64,000 nucleotides of DNA from Paenibacillus doosanensis. GTDB lineage: Bacteria; Bacillota; Bacilli; Paenibacillales; NBRC-103111. Both the position numbers and the translations under genes were made by a program. Position 1 is the first letter of the stretch. Each line of letters opens with the position of its first letter. This document shows, in pieces, positions 33,046-42,360 of the stretch. Below the pieces are notes generated by a model. The model was not told the origin of the DNA and ran no database searches. It saw nothing but the letters and a program-made list of their open reading frames with translations. The stretch is from positions 43,765 through 107,764 of the forward strand of contig NZ_JANYUY010000023.1 of assembly GCF_025060755.1 (NCBI RefSeq), written 5' to 3'.

Positions 33046-34269
33046 TTACATTGATGCCGTCGTGCCGCTCTGCAGCTTCGAGGCCCTCGCTTCCGCCTTC
33101 CGTTCCTTGCTTCCCCAGATCACGGTCAATCCTGCAGCGATAAAGCCCAGTATTCCCGCAAAATAAAAACCGCTCTTCAGTCCGCCCCACTCGTTGATCC
33201 AACCGGCGAGAAACGGTCCCGCAAACATCCCGACCGCATAGACCGCTTGATAGAATCCCATCGCCGTCGCCCGCTTATCCTGTCTGATCTTCTGGATAAC
33301 GAGCGTAAGCAGCAGCGGGAAGTGGAGCCCTTGGAACAAGCCGTTGAACATTTGGGTTACGACCAGCATGGAGAAGCTGCTTACCATCGATATCGCCGCC
33401 GTACAGGCCGCGCTGCATACGAAGCCGATCAGCACGATCGTCCAGGCGCCGAACCGCGGCGCCAGCACCCTCCCCGACAAATAATTGCTGATCGCATGCG
33501 GAATCATGAAAGCAAATACGAGATAAGTCAGATCGAGCTGACTCGCCCCAAGCGTCAGCGCATGCGAAGGAGTGAAGCCGAACATCGTAATGAAGAGCAC
33601 GCTGTGGGCAAGAATGGAGAGCAGCGACACCTTCAGCAGCAGCGGCTCCTTCATGACCTGCAGCAAATCCTTCATCCGGATCGGCTCCCGCGACACGCCT
33701 TCCTTCGGCTCGTGAATCCACAAGCTGAGGAGCAAGCCGGTCAGACCGATCACGCCGCCTGCCCAGAAGGTCGCTCCCCAGCCCCATTGCTTCACCAAAT
33801 AGCCGCTGATGCTCATGCCGATCAATTGGCCGGATGCCGTCAGCAGGCTGATCAAGCTCATGGCGCGGGTCGCCTGCTCCTGGCGGAAATAGCTTGCGTA
33901 GAGCACCGTATAGGCCGCCCATGTCGACGCGCCGATTCCGGAAATGATCCGCCCGGCGAGCGTCCAGCCCAAATGCCCGCCGAGCGTGAACAGCACGCAG
34001 CTGATCGTGGTCGTCAGCATGCCGAGCATGATGTAAGGCTTGCGCACCTTCATCCGGTCCGAGGCGATGCCGAGCGGCAGCCGCAGCACAATTTGGACCA
34101 GGCCGTAGCTGCCGAGCACGAGCCCGGCGAAGCTGTAGCTGGCTCCCAAATGCTCCAAATATGGCGACAAGATGGGCACATAGGTGTACAAAGACGCCCA
34201 GTAAAAAAGCGTCACCAGTACAAATATCGCGTGGTGAAAGCGGGTGGGACCCGCCGTTTTTATAGACAT
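33046..34269 (-). CDS. MFS transporter
   Basis: 407 residues with about 12 helices. The helix 2-3 loop signature is LRLPLGIASDRMKVRKPYIMLGM (about 62-84). The general layout fits the drug/sugar-efflux type MFS. GAGGAGAAA precedes the ATG. It lies 45 bases after an iron-containing alcohol dehydrogenase on the same strand and is probably co-transcribed with it, so it may export the product or import the substrate of that enzyme; this is inference. Confidence 0.9.
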   Translation of the reverse strand: MSIKTAGPTRFHHAIFVLVTLFYWASLYTYVPILSPYLEHLGASYSFAGLVLGSYGLVQIVLRLPLGIASDRMKVRKPYIMLGMLTTTISCVLFTLGGHLGWTLAGRIISGIGASTWAAYTVLYASYFRQEQATRAMSLISLLTASGQLIGMSISGYLVKQWGWGATFWAGGVIGLTGLLLSLWIHEPKEGVSREPIRMKDLLQVMKEPLLLKVSLLSILAHSVLFITMFGFTPSHALTLGASQLDLTYLVFAFMIPHAISNYLSGRVLAPRFGAWTIVLIGFVCSAACTAAISMVSSFSMLVVTQMFNGLFQGLHFPLLLTLVIQKIRQDKRATAMGFYQAVYAVGMFAGPFLAGWINEWGGLKSGFYFAGILGFIAAGLTVIWGSKERKAEARASKLQSGTTASM

Positions 34270-34314
34270 CGGTCGTTTCTCCTCTTCAGCCCCATTCGGG
34301 GGTGTCCTGCCGTA

Positions 34315-35481
34315 TTACAAGCTCAGCTCCAGAATGCTGCGGACATCGTCCTCGTGAAGCTTCTTGAACGAGCCTACCGGGCCGAACCGCACCGTTTCCG
34401 CAGCCATGCGCCCGATTTCCTTCGCATCGATATTGCGATCGCTCAAGCGGCTCGGAGCCCCGATCTTGGTGAAATAATCGCGCGTCGCCTGAATGCCCGC
34501 CAGCGCGATCTCTTCCTCCGATTTGCCGGTCGGGTCGATATGCCACACCCGGACGGCGAATTGGACGAACCGGTCGATCCGCTCGCGATAAACATATCTC
34601 ATCCAGTTCGGAAACAGAATGGCCAAGCCTTCACCGTGGGCGATGTCATAAATGGCGCTGACTTCATGCTCGATCATATGCGTAGCCCAGTCATTTTGCA
34701 TGCCGACGCTGATCATGCCCCCGTTCAGGGCGTAGGTCGCGCTGAGCATCAGATTGGCGCGGGCCGAATAATCGTCCGGCGTATGAATGGCTTTCTCGCC
34801 GTTTTCGACGACCGTCTGCAAAATCGATTCGCACAGACGCTCCTGCAGCGGCGTATCCGCCGTTTGGCTGAAATACTGCTCGAACACATGCGACATCGTG
34901 TCCACGATGCCGTTTACGGTCTGGTTCGCGGGCACGGTATACGTCAGCTCCGGGTCCAAAATGCTGAATTTCGGATAAGCATGAATGCTGCCGATCGCTT
35001 TCTTCAAATTTTCTTCCCAGTTCGTAATCACGGAGCTTCCGTTCATTTCGGAGCCTGTGGCCGATAGCGTCAGCACGGAGCCGAGCGGCAAAGCGCCTTG
35101 AATCGCCGCTTTGCGCATGAAAAAGTCCCACACGTCTCCCTCGTAAGGGACGCCGACGGCTATCGCCTTGGCCGCGTCGATGACGCTGCCTCCCCCTACT
35201 GCCAGAATGAAGTCGATCTTCTGCTCGCGGCAGATGGCAATGCCCTTGCGCACGGTGCTTACGCGCGGATTCGGTTCGACTCCGGGCAGCTCGCTTACGG
35301 CCGAGCCGATTTGCTGAAGCTGCTTCAGGATGCGGTCGTACAATCCCGTCGCCTTGATGCTGCCGCCTCCGTACACCAGCAACACGTTGGTGCCGTACGC
35401 GGATATGCTGGAACCGAGCTGCTCCAGCATCCCTTTGCCGAATAAAATGCGGGTCGGATTTTGAAATTGAAAAGAGTTCAT
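34315..35481 (-). CDS. Iron-containing alcohol dehydrogenase (butanol dehydrogenase-like)
   Basis: 388 residues, group III (iron-type) alcohol dehydrogenase. The NAD(P)-binding region has VLLVYGGGSIKATGLYDRI (about 34-52) and FILAVGGGSVIDAAKAIA (about 91-108). The metal ligands are suggested by NGIVDTMSHVFEQYF (Asp/His) and the C-terminal DWATHMIEHEVSAIYDIAHGEGLAILFP with conserved His residues. Closest in pattern to NADPH-dependent YqhD/butanol dehydrogenases that reduce aldehydes. AGGAGG is well placed before the ATG. First gene of a likely two-gene unit with an MFS transporter. Confidence 0.92.
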   Translation of the reverse strand: MNSFQFQNPTRILFGKGMLEQLGSSISAYGTNVLLVYGGGSIKATGLYDRILKQLQQIGSAVSELPGVEPNPRVSTVRKGIAICREQKIDFILAVGGGSVIDAAKAIAVGVPYEGDVWDFFMRKAAIQGALPLGSVLTLSATGSEMNGSSVITNWEENLKKAIGSIHAYPKFSILDPELTYTVPANQTVNGIVDTMSHVFEQYFSQTADTPLQERLCESILQTVVENGEKAIHTPDDYSARANLMLSATYALNGGMISVGMQNDWATHMIEHEVSAIYDIAHGEGLAILFPNWMRYVYRERIDRFVQFAVRVWHIDPTGKSEEEIALAGIQATRDYFTKIGAPSRLSDRNIDAKEIGRMAAETVRFGPVGSFKKLHEDDVRSILELSL

Positions 35482-35571
35482 TGCGATCCTCCTAGATTAT
35501 GGGTACATTCCATTATTTGCTCAATGTCTCCGTTTTATCACGCGCTGCGGAACGTACACGCGTTCACGATT

Positions 35572-35593
35572 ATTATAGCGGGATTGCCCCGCT
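35572..35593 (-). promoter_or_regulatory. Putative -10 and palindrome upstream of the iron alcohol dehydrogenase
   Basis: Minus-strand TATAAT (35572-35577) preceded immediately by the inverted repeat AGCGGG-5-CCCGCT (35577-35593), which would fill the spacer of the promoter. The -35 is weak. Candidate operator position; the regulator is unknown. Confidence 0.35.
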
Positions 35594-35692
35594 TTGAAAA
35601 TGACTCACATCCGCCTCATCAACTATCGCGGAAGTAACTAGCTAACGTCGGACTTCAGCGTCAACGGTCCGCCGCTCTCCGCCCGAGCTTCG

Positions 35693-36475
35693 TTAAAATT
35701 GGGCCCATACGTTTTTGACCTGCTCCCATAAGCCAACCGTAGCCGTCCCCATCGGAACGACGAACGTTTGCCACAGCAAGACGAAGGTGACCGTAATGCA
35801 CACGCTCTCCACCAGAAAACCGCTGAACTTCCCCGTGCTCATCAGCGGAACCGCCAGCTTCCACTTCCATGGCGGCAGCGGATGAATGCCCTGCTTGGTC
35901 AATGCGTCGCATAGCAAATGCAGCGCGTACGAGACGCTCCCCGCCATCCACAGCGAGACTCCGAGCTTGAGCGAAGCGTAATACAATAACCCGCCCCATA
36001 TCAAAACGCCGTAGACCGAATGGGTCAATCCCCGATGCGGCAGCACCGCGCACACCATCAGCAGCGCGCCGGCCGTTCCGAGCCACGGCCCGGCGGAAGC
36101 GCCGAGGTAGAGCAGAACGCCTCCGAGCAGCATCATCAGCAGCTGACGGAACAGACGCTGGTTCACAAGGCACATCATGATCAGCAGAGCCCCCGCGGCA
36201 TAACTGTACGGCGTATAAAACGATTGAAGATAAGAATAAAGAATAAAACCTGCGCCAGCCGCCGCAAACAGCAGCTTCAGCTTCAGCAGCAGCGGCTTGG
36301 GCATTGTTTTTTGCAGCAGCAAACTGTTCGGCTCGTCGATGTCCGGCAGCAAGGAGCTGACGACCGCTACGCCGGCAGCGGGGAGCGACACTCCCTGCCC
36401 CGCCAGCTGCAGCAATGACAGCGTGAGGCCCGTACTGACCAGCAAATGGGTTCTTCCCGTCATAGCCTCTGTCAT
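35693..36475 (-). CDS. YdjM-type membrane metal-dependent hydrolase
   Basis: 260 residues. An N-terminal segment MTGRTHLLVSTGLTLSLL with the conserved His, VSSLLPDIDEPNSLL (the D-x-D-x-P motif), HRGLTHSVYG (the R-G-x-T-H motif) and SYALHLLCDALTKQGIHPLPP (H-x-x-x-D) are the signature of the LexA-regulated, membrane-bound YdjM family. Five to seven transmembrane helices. Function of the family is not well established. The start codon is uncertain: the ATG at 36475 has AAAGGAA too close, an ATG four codons later is the alternative. Confidence 0.88.
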   Translation of the reverse strand: MTEAMTGRTHLLVSTGLTLSLLQLAGQGVSLPAAGVAVVSSLLPDIDEPNSLLLQKTMPKPLLLKLKLLFAAAGAGFILYSYLQSFYTPYSYAAGALLIMMCLVNQRLFRQLLMMLLGGVLLYLGASAGPWLGTAGALLMVCAVLPHRGLTHSVYGVLIWGGLLYYASLKLGVSLWMAGSVSYALHLLCDALTKQGIHPLPPWKWKLAVPLMSTGKFSGFLVESVCITVTFVLLWQTFVVPMGTATVGLWEQVKNVWAQF

Positions 36476-36683
36476 TTCCTTTCCCGATCCTGCGAAGTAT
36501 GTATGGCATTATGGCTGCTATATTATACCATACCGCCGGGCGAAACGCGAACAAACGTACGCCAGTATCGGGAAATGAGTTTCGCCGGCCGCATTCAGCG
36601 GAAGTTTTTTTTCGCCGATCAGAATGAAGCTCCTGCGCGCTTTAGCGCTATAAAGAACTTGAAATTCAGATGTGGTCGAATAA

Positions 36684-36710
36684 GAGCCCTTGCAAACTAT
36701 GCAAGGGCTC
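36684..36710 (-). terminator. Hairpin after the MATE gene
   Basis: Perfect 11-base stem GAGCCCTTGCA / TGCAAGGGCTC with a 5-base loop; the following minus-strand TTATTC is a weak U-tract. It lies about 22 bases past the MATE stop codon. Confidence 0.7.
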
Positions 36711-36731
36711 CTATCCTTTAACCTTTAACCT

Positions 36732-38123
36732 CTAACGCGCCGCTTGCGCCTGATTCGAGCCAAGCATCTTGGCCTGCTTCCAATTGCCCCATACATAGTA
36801 GCAAATCGACAGCACGATAGCTACCGTGAAGCCGACCGGGAAGCTCCACCATACCGCGTCGAGACCGTAATGCGAGCTGAGATAATAAGAGAGCGGGATA
36901 CGAATACACCATAGAGCAAGAAACGTCGTCAGCAGCGGAATCATCACCGCCCCGGTCGCGCGGACGACGCCGGATACGACGAAGGTAATGCCGAACAGGA
37001 TAAACGCCCACAGCGTGATAAAGTTGATCCTCATGCCGATGGCAACAGCGGACGGGTCCTTCAGGAACAGTCCCAACGCTTGTTTGTTAAACAGGTAGAT
37101 CAGCGCGACAAGGACGCCGGTCATACAGAAATTAATGACGATTCCCATAATCGTCGTCTTATGAACCCGGTCCCATTTTCCGGCGCCTACGTTTTGCGCG
37201 GCCAATGTCGAGACCGCCCCGCCGATCGCCATCGCCGGCATCTGAACGTAGCTGGACAGCTGCATCGCTGCGCCGAACGCGGCGGTAGCTACCGAGCCGT
37301 AGCTGTTGACAAGGTTAATGACCGCAATCGCGCTCGTAGAAACGATAAGCATCTGCAGGCCCATCGGTATGCCCTTTTTCACCAGCGAGGCGATAATCTG
37401 CTTGTCAAAGCGCAAGTAAGGAACATCTTCGCGGGTAATGCGCAAATAGTGCTTTTTCCGGTACAAAAACCAGATAAGACAGGCGAGGCTGACGAACTGC
37501 GCGATGACCGTCGCAACGGCCGATCCGGATATGCCGAGAGCCGGCACGGGGCCTAATCCGAAGATGAACAGCGGATTCAGCACGATGTCCAGAAAGGTGG
37601 AAATAAGCAGAAAATAAAACGGCGTTCGCGCGTCGCCCGCCCCTCGCATAATCATCATAATGAAGTTATAGCCGTACATAAACGGCAAGCCGATAAAAAT
37701 AATGCGCAAGTAAGCCGTGGCGAACTCCATTGCGTCGTGAGGCGTATTCATCCCTCTGAGAATCGCCGGCGAGAAAAATAAGCCGATAGCAGTAATAACG
37801 AGCGACAATGCGAGGAAAAACAGCGCGCTCGTTCCTACCACCCGCTTCGCCTGCACCTCGTCCTTGGCCCCTACGCTTTGTCCGATCAGGATGGTCGACG
37901 CCATGCCGATCCCGAAGACGAGGCTGAGCAGAAAGAACATAATGTTATTCGCGTTGGAGGTGGCGGCGAATGCGCTTTCCCCCAAGTAACTTCCGACCCA
38001 GATCGCGTTGATCGTCCCGTTAAGAGACTGCAGCACATTGCCCATCAAGAGCGGCAGCGCGAACAATACGAGCTTCTTTCCGATCGGTCCTTCCGTTAAT
38101 GATGCGTCCATTTGATAGGCCAT
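36732..38123 (-). CDS. MATE-family multidrug/metabolite exporter
   Basis: 463 residues, 12 helices in two matching halves. The N-terminal signature LPLLMGNVLQSLNGTINAIWVGSYLG and the matching second-half segment are those of MATE (NorM/DinF-like) cation-coupled exporters. AAGGAG lies 7 bases before the ATG. A GC-rich hairpin stands just upstream of this ribosome site (38146-38165). Single gene followed by a terminator. Confidence 0.92.
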   Translation of the reverse strand: MAYQMDASLTEGPIGKKLVLFALPLLMGNVLQSLNGTINAIWVGSYLGESAFAATSNANNIMFFLLSLVFGIGMASTILIGQSVGAKDEVQAKRVVGTSALFFLALSLVITAIGLFFSPAILRGMNTPHDAMEFATAYLRIIFIGLPFMYGYNFIMMIMRGAGDARTPFYFLLISTFLDIVLNPLFIFGLGPVPALGISGSAVATVIAQFVSLACLIWFLYRKKHYLRITREDVPYLRFDKQIIASLVKKGIPMGLQMLIVSTSAIAVINLVNSYGSVATAAFGAAMQLSSYVQMPAMAIGGAVSTLAAQNVGAGKWDRVHKTTIMGIVINFCMTGVLVALIYLFNKQALGLFLKDPSAVAIGMRINFITLWAFILFGITFVVSGVVRATGAVMIPLLTTFLALWCIRIPLSYYLSSHYGLDAVWWSFPVGFTVAIVLSICYYVWGNWKQAKMLGSNQAQAAR

Positions 38124-38145
38124 ATCCCTACTCCTTCAAAGCAAA

Positions 38146-38165
38146 GGGCAGCCGGAAAGCTGCCC
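38146..38165 (-). promoter_or_regulatory. Hairpin in the MATE leader, possible attenuator
   Basis: GGGCAGC with GCTGCCC around a 6-base loop; on the minus strand it is followed by TTTGCTTTG and then the ribosome site. It would form in the 5' untranslated RNA of the MATE gene. No known riboswitch was recognised upstream of it. Confidence 0.4.
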
Positions 38166-38387
38166 CCAACTTATTTTATCGCCAAACTATTAAACAATAA
38201 AATTAATTATAATCATCCGGTCTTATTTCGTAAAGCCCGAGAATGTTTTCCAATAAAGCGTTATTATTCTTTATATTTAGAGCGGCGAAATATTTCAAAA
38301 AGCGATTCCAAACGACACGCGCTTTTGATAATATAGGGAAGGTGTTTGAGAAGGCATCACATTTGCACGCAAGGAGAGTGTTCATTT

Positions 38388-39653
38388 TTGCAACGCGAAA
38401 TTCAAGTCGATGAACGTCCGCCGCTGCTGCAAGGCATCCCGCTTAGCCTGCAGCATCTGTTCGCGATGTTCGGTTCCAATGTGCTGGTTCCGGTCCTGTT
38501 CAAGATCGATCCGGCCACCATCCTGTTAATGAACGGGATCGGCACCCTGCTTTATTTGCTGCTTTGCCGCGGCAAAATCCCCGCGTTTCTGGGGTCCAGC
38601 TTCGCCTTCATATCCCCGGTCTTCGTCGTATTGGCCGGCCAAACCTACGGGGCGGCGCTCGGCGGCTTCATCGTTACCGGCATCATCTTCATCCTGGTTT
38701 CCTTCCTGATCAAATCTATCGGCACCCGCTGGCTTGACGTCGTATTCCCGCCGGCCGCCATGGGCGCTATCGTCGCCGTCATCGGTCTTGAGCTCGTACC
38801 GGTGGCAGCCGGAATGGCCGGATATATTAAGCCGGCGGATGCCGATGCAAGCTGGCATTTCGATACGAATACGATACTGATCTCGACGATCACATTGCTC
38901 GTTACGATCATCGGCAACGTCATGTTCCGCGGCTTCCTGAAGATTATTCCGATTCTCGTCGGCATCGTCTGCGGTTATATTCTCGCCTATGCTCTCGGCG
39001 CCGTCAATTTCGAAGCGGTCGCGCAGGCGCCGGTCTTTTCGCTGCCGACCTACTACAAGCCGGAGTTCAGCTTGTCGGCGATTGCGGTCATCGCCCCTGC
39101 CGCCCTGGTCGTCATTGCCGAGCATATCGGGCATCTCATCGTAACCAGCAACATCGTCGGCAAAAATTTGTCGGAGGACCCGGGGCTGCACCGCTCGCTG
39201 CTCGGCAACGGCATCTCGACTGTGATTTCCGGATTCGCAGGCTCCACTCCAAACACGACGTACGGTGAAAATATCGGCGTCATGGCTCTGACCCGCGTAT
39301 ACTCGGCCTGGGTTATCGGCGGCGCGGCGGTCTTCGCGGTCATCCTGTCGTTCTTCGGCAAGCTCGCCGCCTTGATCACGACGATTCCCGGTCCGGTCAT
39401 GGGCGGCGTATCGCTGCTGCTCTTCGGCGTCATCGCCGCCTCGGGCATCCGGATGCTTGTCGAAACGAAGGTCGACTATTCGAAAGCGACCAATCTGATT
39501 CTCACCACCGTCGTACTTGTCATCGGCATCAGCGGCGCGAGCATCACGATCGGCAGCTTCTCGCTCAAAGGCATGGCGCTCGCCACGGTAATGGCCATTC
39601 TGCTCAGCTTGTTCTTCAAGCTTATCGACACGTTGAAGCTTTCCAACGAATAA
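38388..39653 (+). CDS. uraA: Uracil permease (NCS2 family, UraA-like)
   Basis: 421 residues from a TTG at 38388 (AAGGAGAG 9 bases upstream); this makes the N-terminus MQREIQVDERPPLLQGIPLS, which aligns with UraA. Fourteen-helix NCS2 transporter. The segment QHLFAMFGSNVLVPVLFKIDPATILLMNGIGTLLY is nearly family-diagnostic for uracil permeases. The key residues in APAALVVIAEHIGHL (Glu and His) and GSTPNTTYGENIGVMALTRVYS are present. Imports uracil with protons. No PyrR-binding leader was recognised. A strong terminator follows. Confidence 0.92.
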   Translation: MQREIQVDERPPLLQGIPLSLQHLFAMFGSNVLVPVLFKIDPATILLMNGIGTLLYLLLCRGKIPAFLGSSFAFISPVFVVLAGQTYGAALGGFIVTGIIFILVSFLIKSIGTRWLDVVFPPAAMGAIVAVIGLELVPVAAGMAGYIKPADADASWHFDTNTILISTITLLVTIIGNVMFRGFLKIIPILVGIVCGYILAYALGAVNFEAVAQAPVFSLPTYYKPEFSLSAIAVIAPAALVVIAEHIGHLIVTSNIVGKNLSEDPGLHRSLLGNGISTVISGFAGSTPNTTYGENIGVMALTRVYSAWVIGGAAVFAVILSFFGKLAALITTIPGPVMGGVSLLLFGVIAASGIRMLVETKVDYSKATNLILTTVVLVIGISGASITIGSFSLKGMALATVMAILLSLFFKLIDTLKLSNE

Positions 39654-39666
39654 GCCGCATATAGCG

Positions 39667-39702
39667 AAAAACCTGACGGATTTTTTCACCGTCAGGTTTT
39701 TT
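39667..39702. terminator. Bidirectional terminator between uraA and the SLH gene
   Basis: AAAAACCTGACGG with CCGTCAGGTTTTTT around a 9-base loop; U-tract in both directions. Confidence 0.88.
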
Positions 39703-39762
39703 ATTCGCCGATTCCCGGCACTCTGCCGGTACTCTATATAGAACGCTTCATTTGCTCCGCAT

Positions 39763-40998
39763 TTATCCGTTCTTCTCGATAATGGAGAAAACGATCGTCT
39801 CGCCGTCGTTTTCCACATGCACCTCAACGGCATAATCGCCGACCTGAACGGTTTGCGTTTCGACCGGCTGCTTTCGCGACACTTGGTTGTACACTTGATT
39901 GAATAGATCGTCGAAAGCTATCGCATCGTACGTGAACAAATAATTGGTAAACGCTTGAATCGCTTCCTTATTGCGGGCGAGCATTCCGTCCTGCACGCGC
40001 ACCGTCACGCCGTATGTCTTATATTCCGGCTCCAGCCACAAGGAGGCTTCCTCCGTATGCTGAGGTTGTATCGACGATTTGCTTAAGTCTTTCGCTTTGG
40101 CGTCGGCGTCCTTATACAGCTTCAGCGTCGTCTCCTCCAAATCGTAGTTCGTGCCGCGCAGCTTGCCGGCTTCCTGCAGCACGTCATAAGCCCCCAGCAT
40201 CTTCCGGTCGGGAAAAATCAGCTTTTTATAGCTGCCGTCCTTGGTCGGAACGATTTTCTCCAAGCCGCTGTTTGCCTTATTCACCGACACCCGCTTGTCC
40301 TTATGAATGATGCGGTCGAGGATGGCCAGCGATTCCGCCCGCGTCACATCGCGCCCTACGCCGAAGTACCCGTTCGGGTAGCCTTCCATAATCCCTTTCG
40401 TGAACGCCTCGGCGATAAACTTCTGCTCGCGGGGCTTTGCGCTCTGAAAATCTCCGATCGGTCCGGCCGTCGCCAAGCTGTACTGCTCATTTTCGAGATA
40501 TTCCGTTTCTTTGATCGTGTAATAAATGATTTCCGCCACTTGCTCCCGCTTCAGCTTCGCTTTGAAATCGGGAAATGTGCTTTTGTTAATGAATTGCAAG
40601 TCGCTGGACAGATCGATGTAAGGCTTTGCCCAGTAGCCCGCCGTGCTCGGCTTGAAATCGAACGAACGGTAATCCTGCTGCAAAATACTTTTGTTCAACG
40701 CGCTCAGCGAATTGACGAACTCATCCGTCCACTTCCGCTCTCCGTTCGGGTATACCTGCGTGTAGGACAATAGCAGCATTTTGACGAATTGATCTGCGGT
40801 TACCGGCTCATCGGGACGGAACGTTCCGTCGGGAAACCCGTCAAGAATGCCTTGGTCCACCAGCTTCGTTATCGCCGGCTCCGCCCAATGCCCTTTAATA
40901 TCGGTCAATGCAAGCTTCTCTGCGGGCGCCGCCATCGCCGATCCTGCCAAACCGACCCATAATGCCATTGACATGGCCGCCCATCGTAACTTTCTCAT
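39763..40998 (-). CDS. S-layer-homology (SLH) domain surface protein
   Basis: 411 residues with a signal peptide (cleavage near AMAA-PAE, residue 24). SLH repeat 1: LTDIKGHWAEPAITKLVDQGILDGFPDGTFRPDEPVTADQFVKML (about 31-75). A second, diverged repeat covers about 85-165 (GYWAKPYIDLSSDLQFI), and a third is near 185-232 (FIAEAFTKGIMEGYPNGYFGVGRDVTRAESLAIL). SLH domains bind pyruvylated secondary cell-wall polymer. The C-terminal 170 residues show no known enzyme domain. A lone gene, secreted and held at the cell surface. Confidence 0.9.
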   Translation of the reverse strand: MRKLRWAAMSMALWVGLAGSAMAAPAEKLALTDIKGHWAEPAITKLVDQGILDGFPDGTFRPDEPVTADQFVKMLLLSYTQVYPNGERKWTDEFVNSLSALNKSILQQDYRSFDFKPSTAGYWAKPYIDLSSDLQFINKSTFPDFKAKLKREQVAEIIYYTIKETEYLENEQYSLATAGPIGDFQSAKPREQKFIAEAFTKGIMEGYPNGYFGVGRDVTRAESLAILDRIIHKDKRVSVNKANSGLEKIVPTKDGSYKKLIFPDRKMLGAYDVLQEAGKLRGTNYDLEETTLKLYKDADAKAKDLSKSSIQPQHTEEASLWLEPEYKTYGVTVRVQDGMLARNKEAIQAFTNYLFTYDAIAFDDLFNQVYNQVSRKQPVETQTVQVGDYAVEVHVENDGETIVFSIIEKNG

Positions 40999-41285
40999 GC
41001 TGTCAATCCCCTTTTCTCGTCCCCGTGTCGAATTTTGTTAATATCCGTTGAAACAGACCAATATAAGAATAAAGGCATTTATCTGAAAATGGTATTCACC
41101 TTCAATCCTAAAAAAAAGCGCTTGCGGCAAGGGGAACGTTAGTTCGAAAGTCTTTATGTCCGTGATAAAAGTCTTAATTGTCTCCCTCTCCGTAAGCCTA
41201 TTCTCCCTCTTTCTCTGCATCATGCGCATCGATTAGAAGGCTGCCGAAGCGGCGGCCGTGACAGCTAACATCAAGGGAGGTTACG

Positions 41286-42329
41286 ATGAAACAACGGATA
41301 CTCATTTTGGCGCTCGGACTCGGCATACTGATGGTTAACGCGCCGCAAGCGGCGGCGAAGCCTGAAGAGGGTACAAAGCCTCTGCTGACCTTTCCCGTCC
41401 TAAGCGATCTTCATGTCCAGGCATGGAACCGCGCTTCTCATACCAAGCTGGCGCGGGCGCTGGCCGATCTGCACACATTGAATCCGGCGGCGGATGCGCT
41501 GGTGTTGAACGGCGACCTGACCGACGGCAGGCAGCGGGATTACGACAAGCTGAGCGATCTGCTGAGACAAGTCCCTCATCCGCCGCAGATTTTATCCTCT
41601 ATCGGGAATCATGAATTTTATCAGTCGTGGCACGGCCCTTCGAGCCGATGGAACAAGGAAGGGTTTCCTAACGGTGAGACGGAGCAGGCGTCCATCAGCC
41701 GCTTTCTGAAGTTTACGGGGGAGAAGAAGGTGTATTATACGAAAAACATTCGGGGATACGATTTTATTGTGCTGGGATCGGAGCGGTATCGCCAATCGGA
41801 CGCGGATTATCTGGAGGACGCTTATTTGTCGGACGAGCAGCTGGCTTGGCTGCGAACCGAGCTCCAGCGGCTCAGCCTAAGCGGCAAGCCGGTCTTCGTC
41901 TTCCTTCATCAGCCGCTTCCGAATTCGGTATCGGGCACGTCGGGCTGCTGCGTCAACAGCCGGTCCGTCATCCAGCACGAAGAGCTGAAGAAGCTGTTAG
42001 CGGCCTATCCTCAAATTATTTTGTTCTCGGGACATACCCACTTGGAGCTGAAGCTTCAGCGAACGCTGGTGCGAGACGGATTCGTCATGGTTAACTCTTC
42101 ATCTGTGGAGCAGCCATGGACGGAGGACGAGCGAGGAACGGGGAAGCCGCTTGGCCCGGAAGCCAGCGAAGGACTATATGTGGAAGTGTACGCAAGCAAG
42201 GTGATCATCAGAGGAAGAGACTTCCACAAGCAGCGCTGGATTCCCGAAGCCGAGTTCACGGTTCAAGTTCCGGCCGTAACGAATGCTAGGAGTCTGTCCG
42301 GCGGAGTTACTTTTGCGCATTTAGAATAG
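41286..42329 (+). CDS. Secreted calcineurin-like metallophosphoesterase
   Basis: 347 residues with a signal peptide (cleavage after AAA near residue 24). All metallophosphoesterase motifs are present: D-x-H in LSDLHVQ, GD in LNGDLTDG, GNH(E/D) in SIGNHEFYQ, the His in FLHQPLP and the C-terminal GH-x-H in FSGHTHLEL. It should coordinate two metal ions and act outside the membrane on phosphate esters or cyclic nucleotides. Ribosome site GGGAGG. Its 3' end carries half of an 11-base inverted repeat. Confidence 0.9.
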   Translation: MKQRILILALGLGILMVNAPQAAAKPEEGTKPLLTFPVLSDLHVQAWNRASHTKLARALADLHTLNPAADALVLNGDLTDGRQRDYDKLSDLLRQVPHPPQILSSIGNHEFYQSWHGPSSRWNKEGFPNGETEQASISRFLKFTGEKKVYYTKNIRGYDFIVLGSERYRQSDADYLEDAYLSDEQLAWLRTELQRLSLSGKPVFVFLHQPLPNSVSGTSGCCVNSRSVIQHEELKKLLAAYPQIILFSGHTHLELKLQRTLVRDGFVMVNSSSVEQPWTEDERGTGKPLGPEASEGLYVEVYASKVIIRGRDFHKQRWIPEAEFTVQVPAVTNARSLSGGVTFAHLE

Positions 42330-42360
42330 GTACCTTCTACGCGGGTCATCGGACAGACTC
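42290..42360. terminator. Long-loop inverted repeat at the phosphoesterase 3' end
   Basis: GAGTCTGTCCG (42290-42300) and CGGACAGACTC (42350-42360), perfect 11-base arms 49 bases apart. One arm is inside the last codons of the phosphoesterase gene, the other abuts the stop codon of the convergent 130-aa gene. No U-tract. Confidence 0.4.

Noticed and set aside
33247..35067. 606-codon plus-strand open frame opposite the MFS and iron alcohol dehydrogenase genes
   Set aside because: Its translation is Arg/His/Gln/Asp-rich with no domain, spans two well-supported genes on the other strand and their junction, and lacks a ribosome site. It is an antisense shadow of GC-rich coding sequence.
38203..38385. 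60-codon minus-strand frame between the MATE and uraA genes
   Set aside because: No ribosome site, AT-rich intergenic composition, overlaps the uraA start region.
38166..38387. Purine riboswitch or PyrR leader before uraA
   Set aside because: The conserved purine-aptamer and PyrR anti-antiterminator sequences as I know them are not present.
38526..39833. 435-codon minus-strand frame opposite uraA
   Set aside because: Antisense to a nearly diagnostic uracil permease; extremely charged composition typical of the complement of a membrane-protein gene.
41100..41125. cre-like AAGCGCTT upstream of the SLH gene
   Set aside because: Only the core matches; the flanking TG...CA of the consensus is absent.
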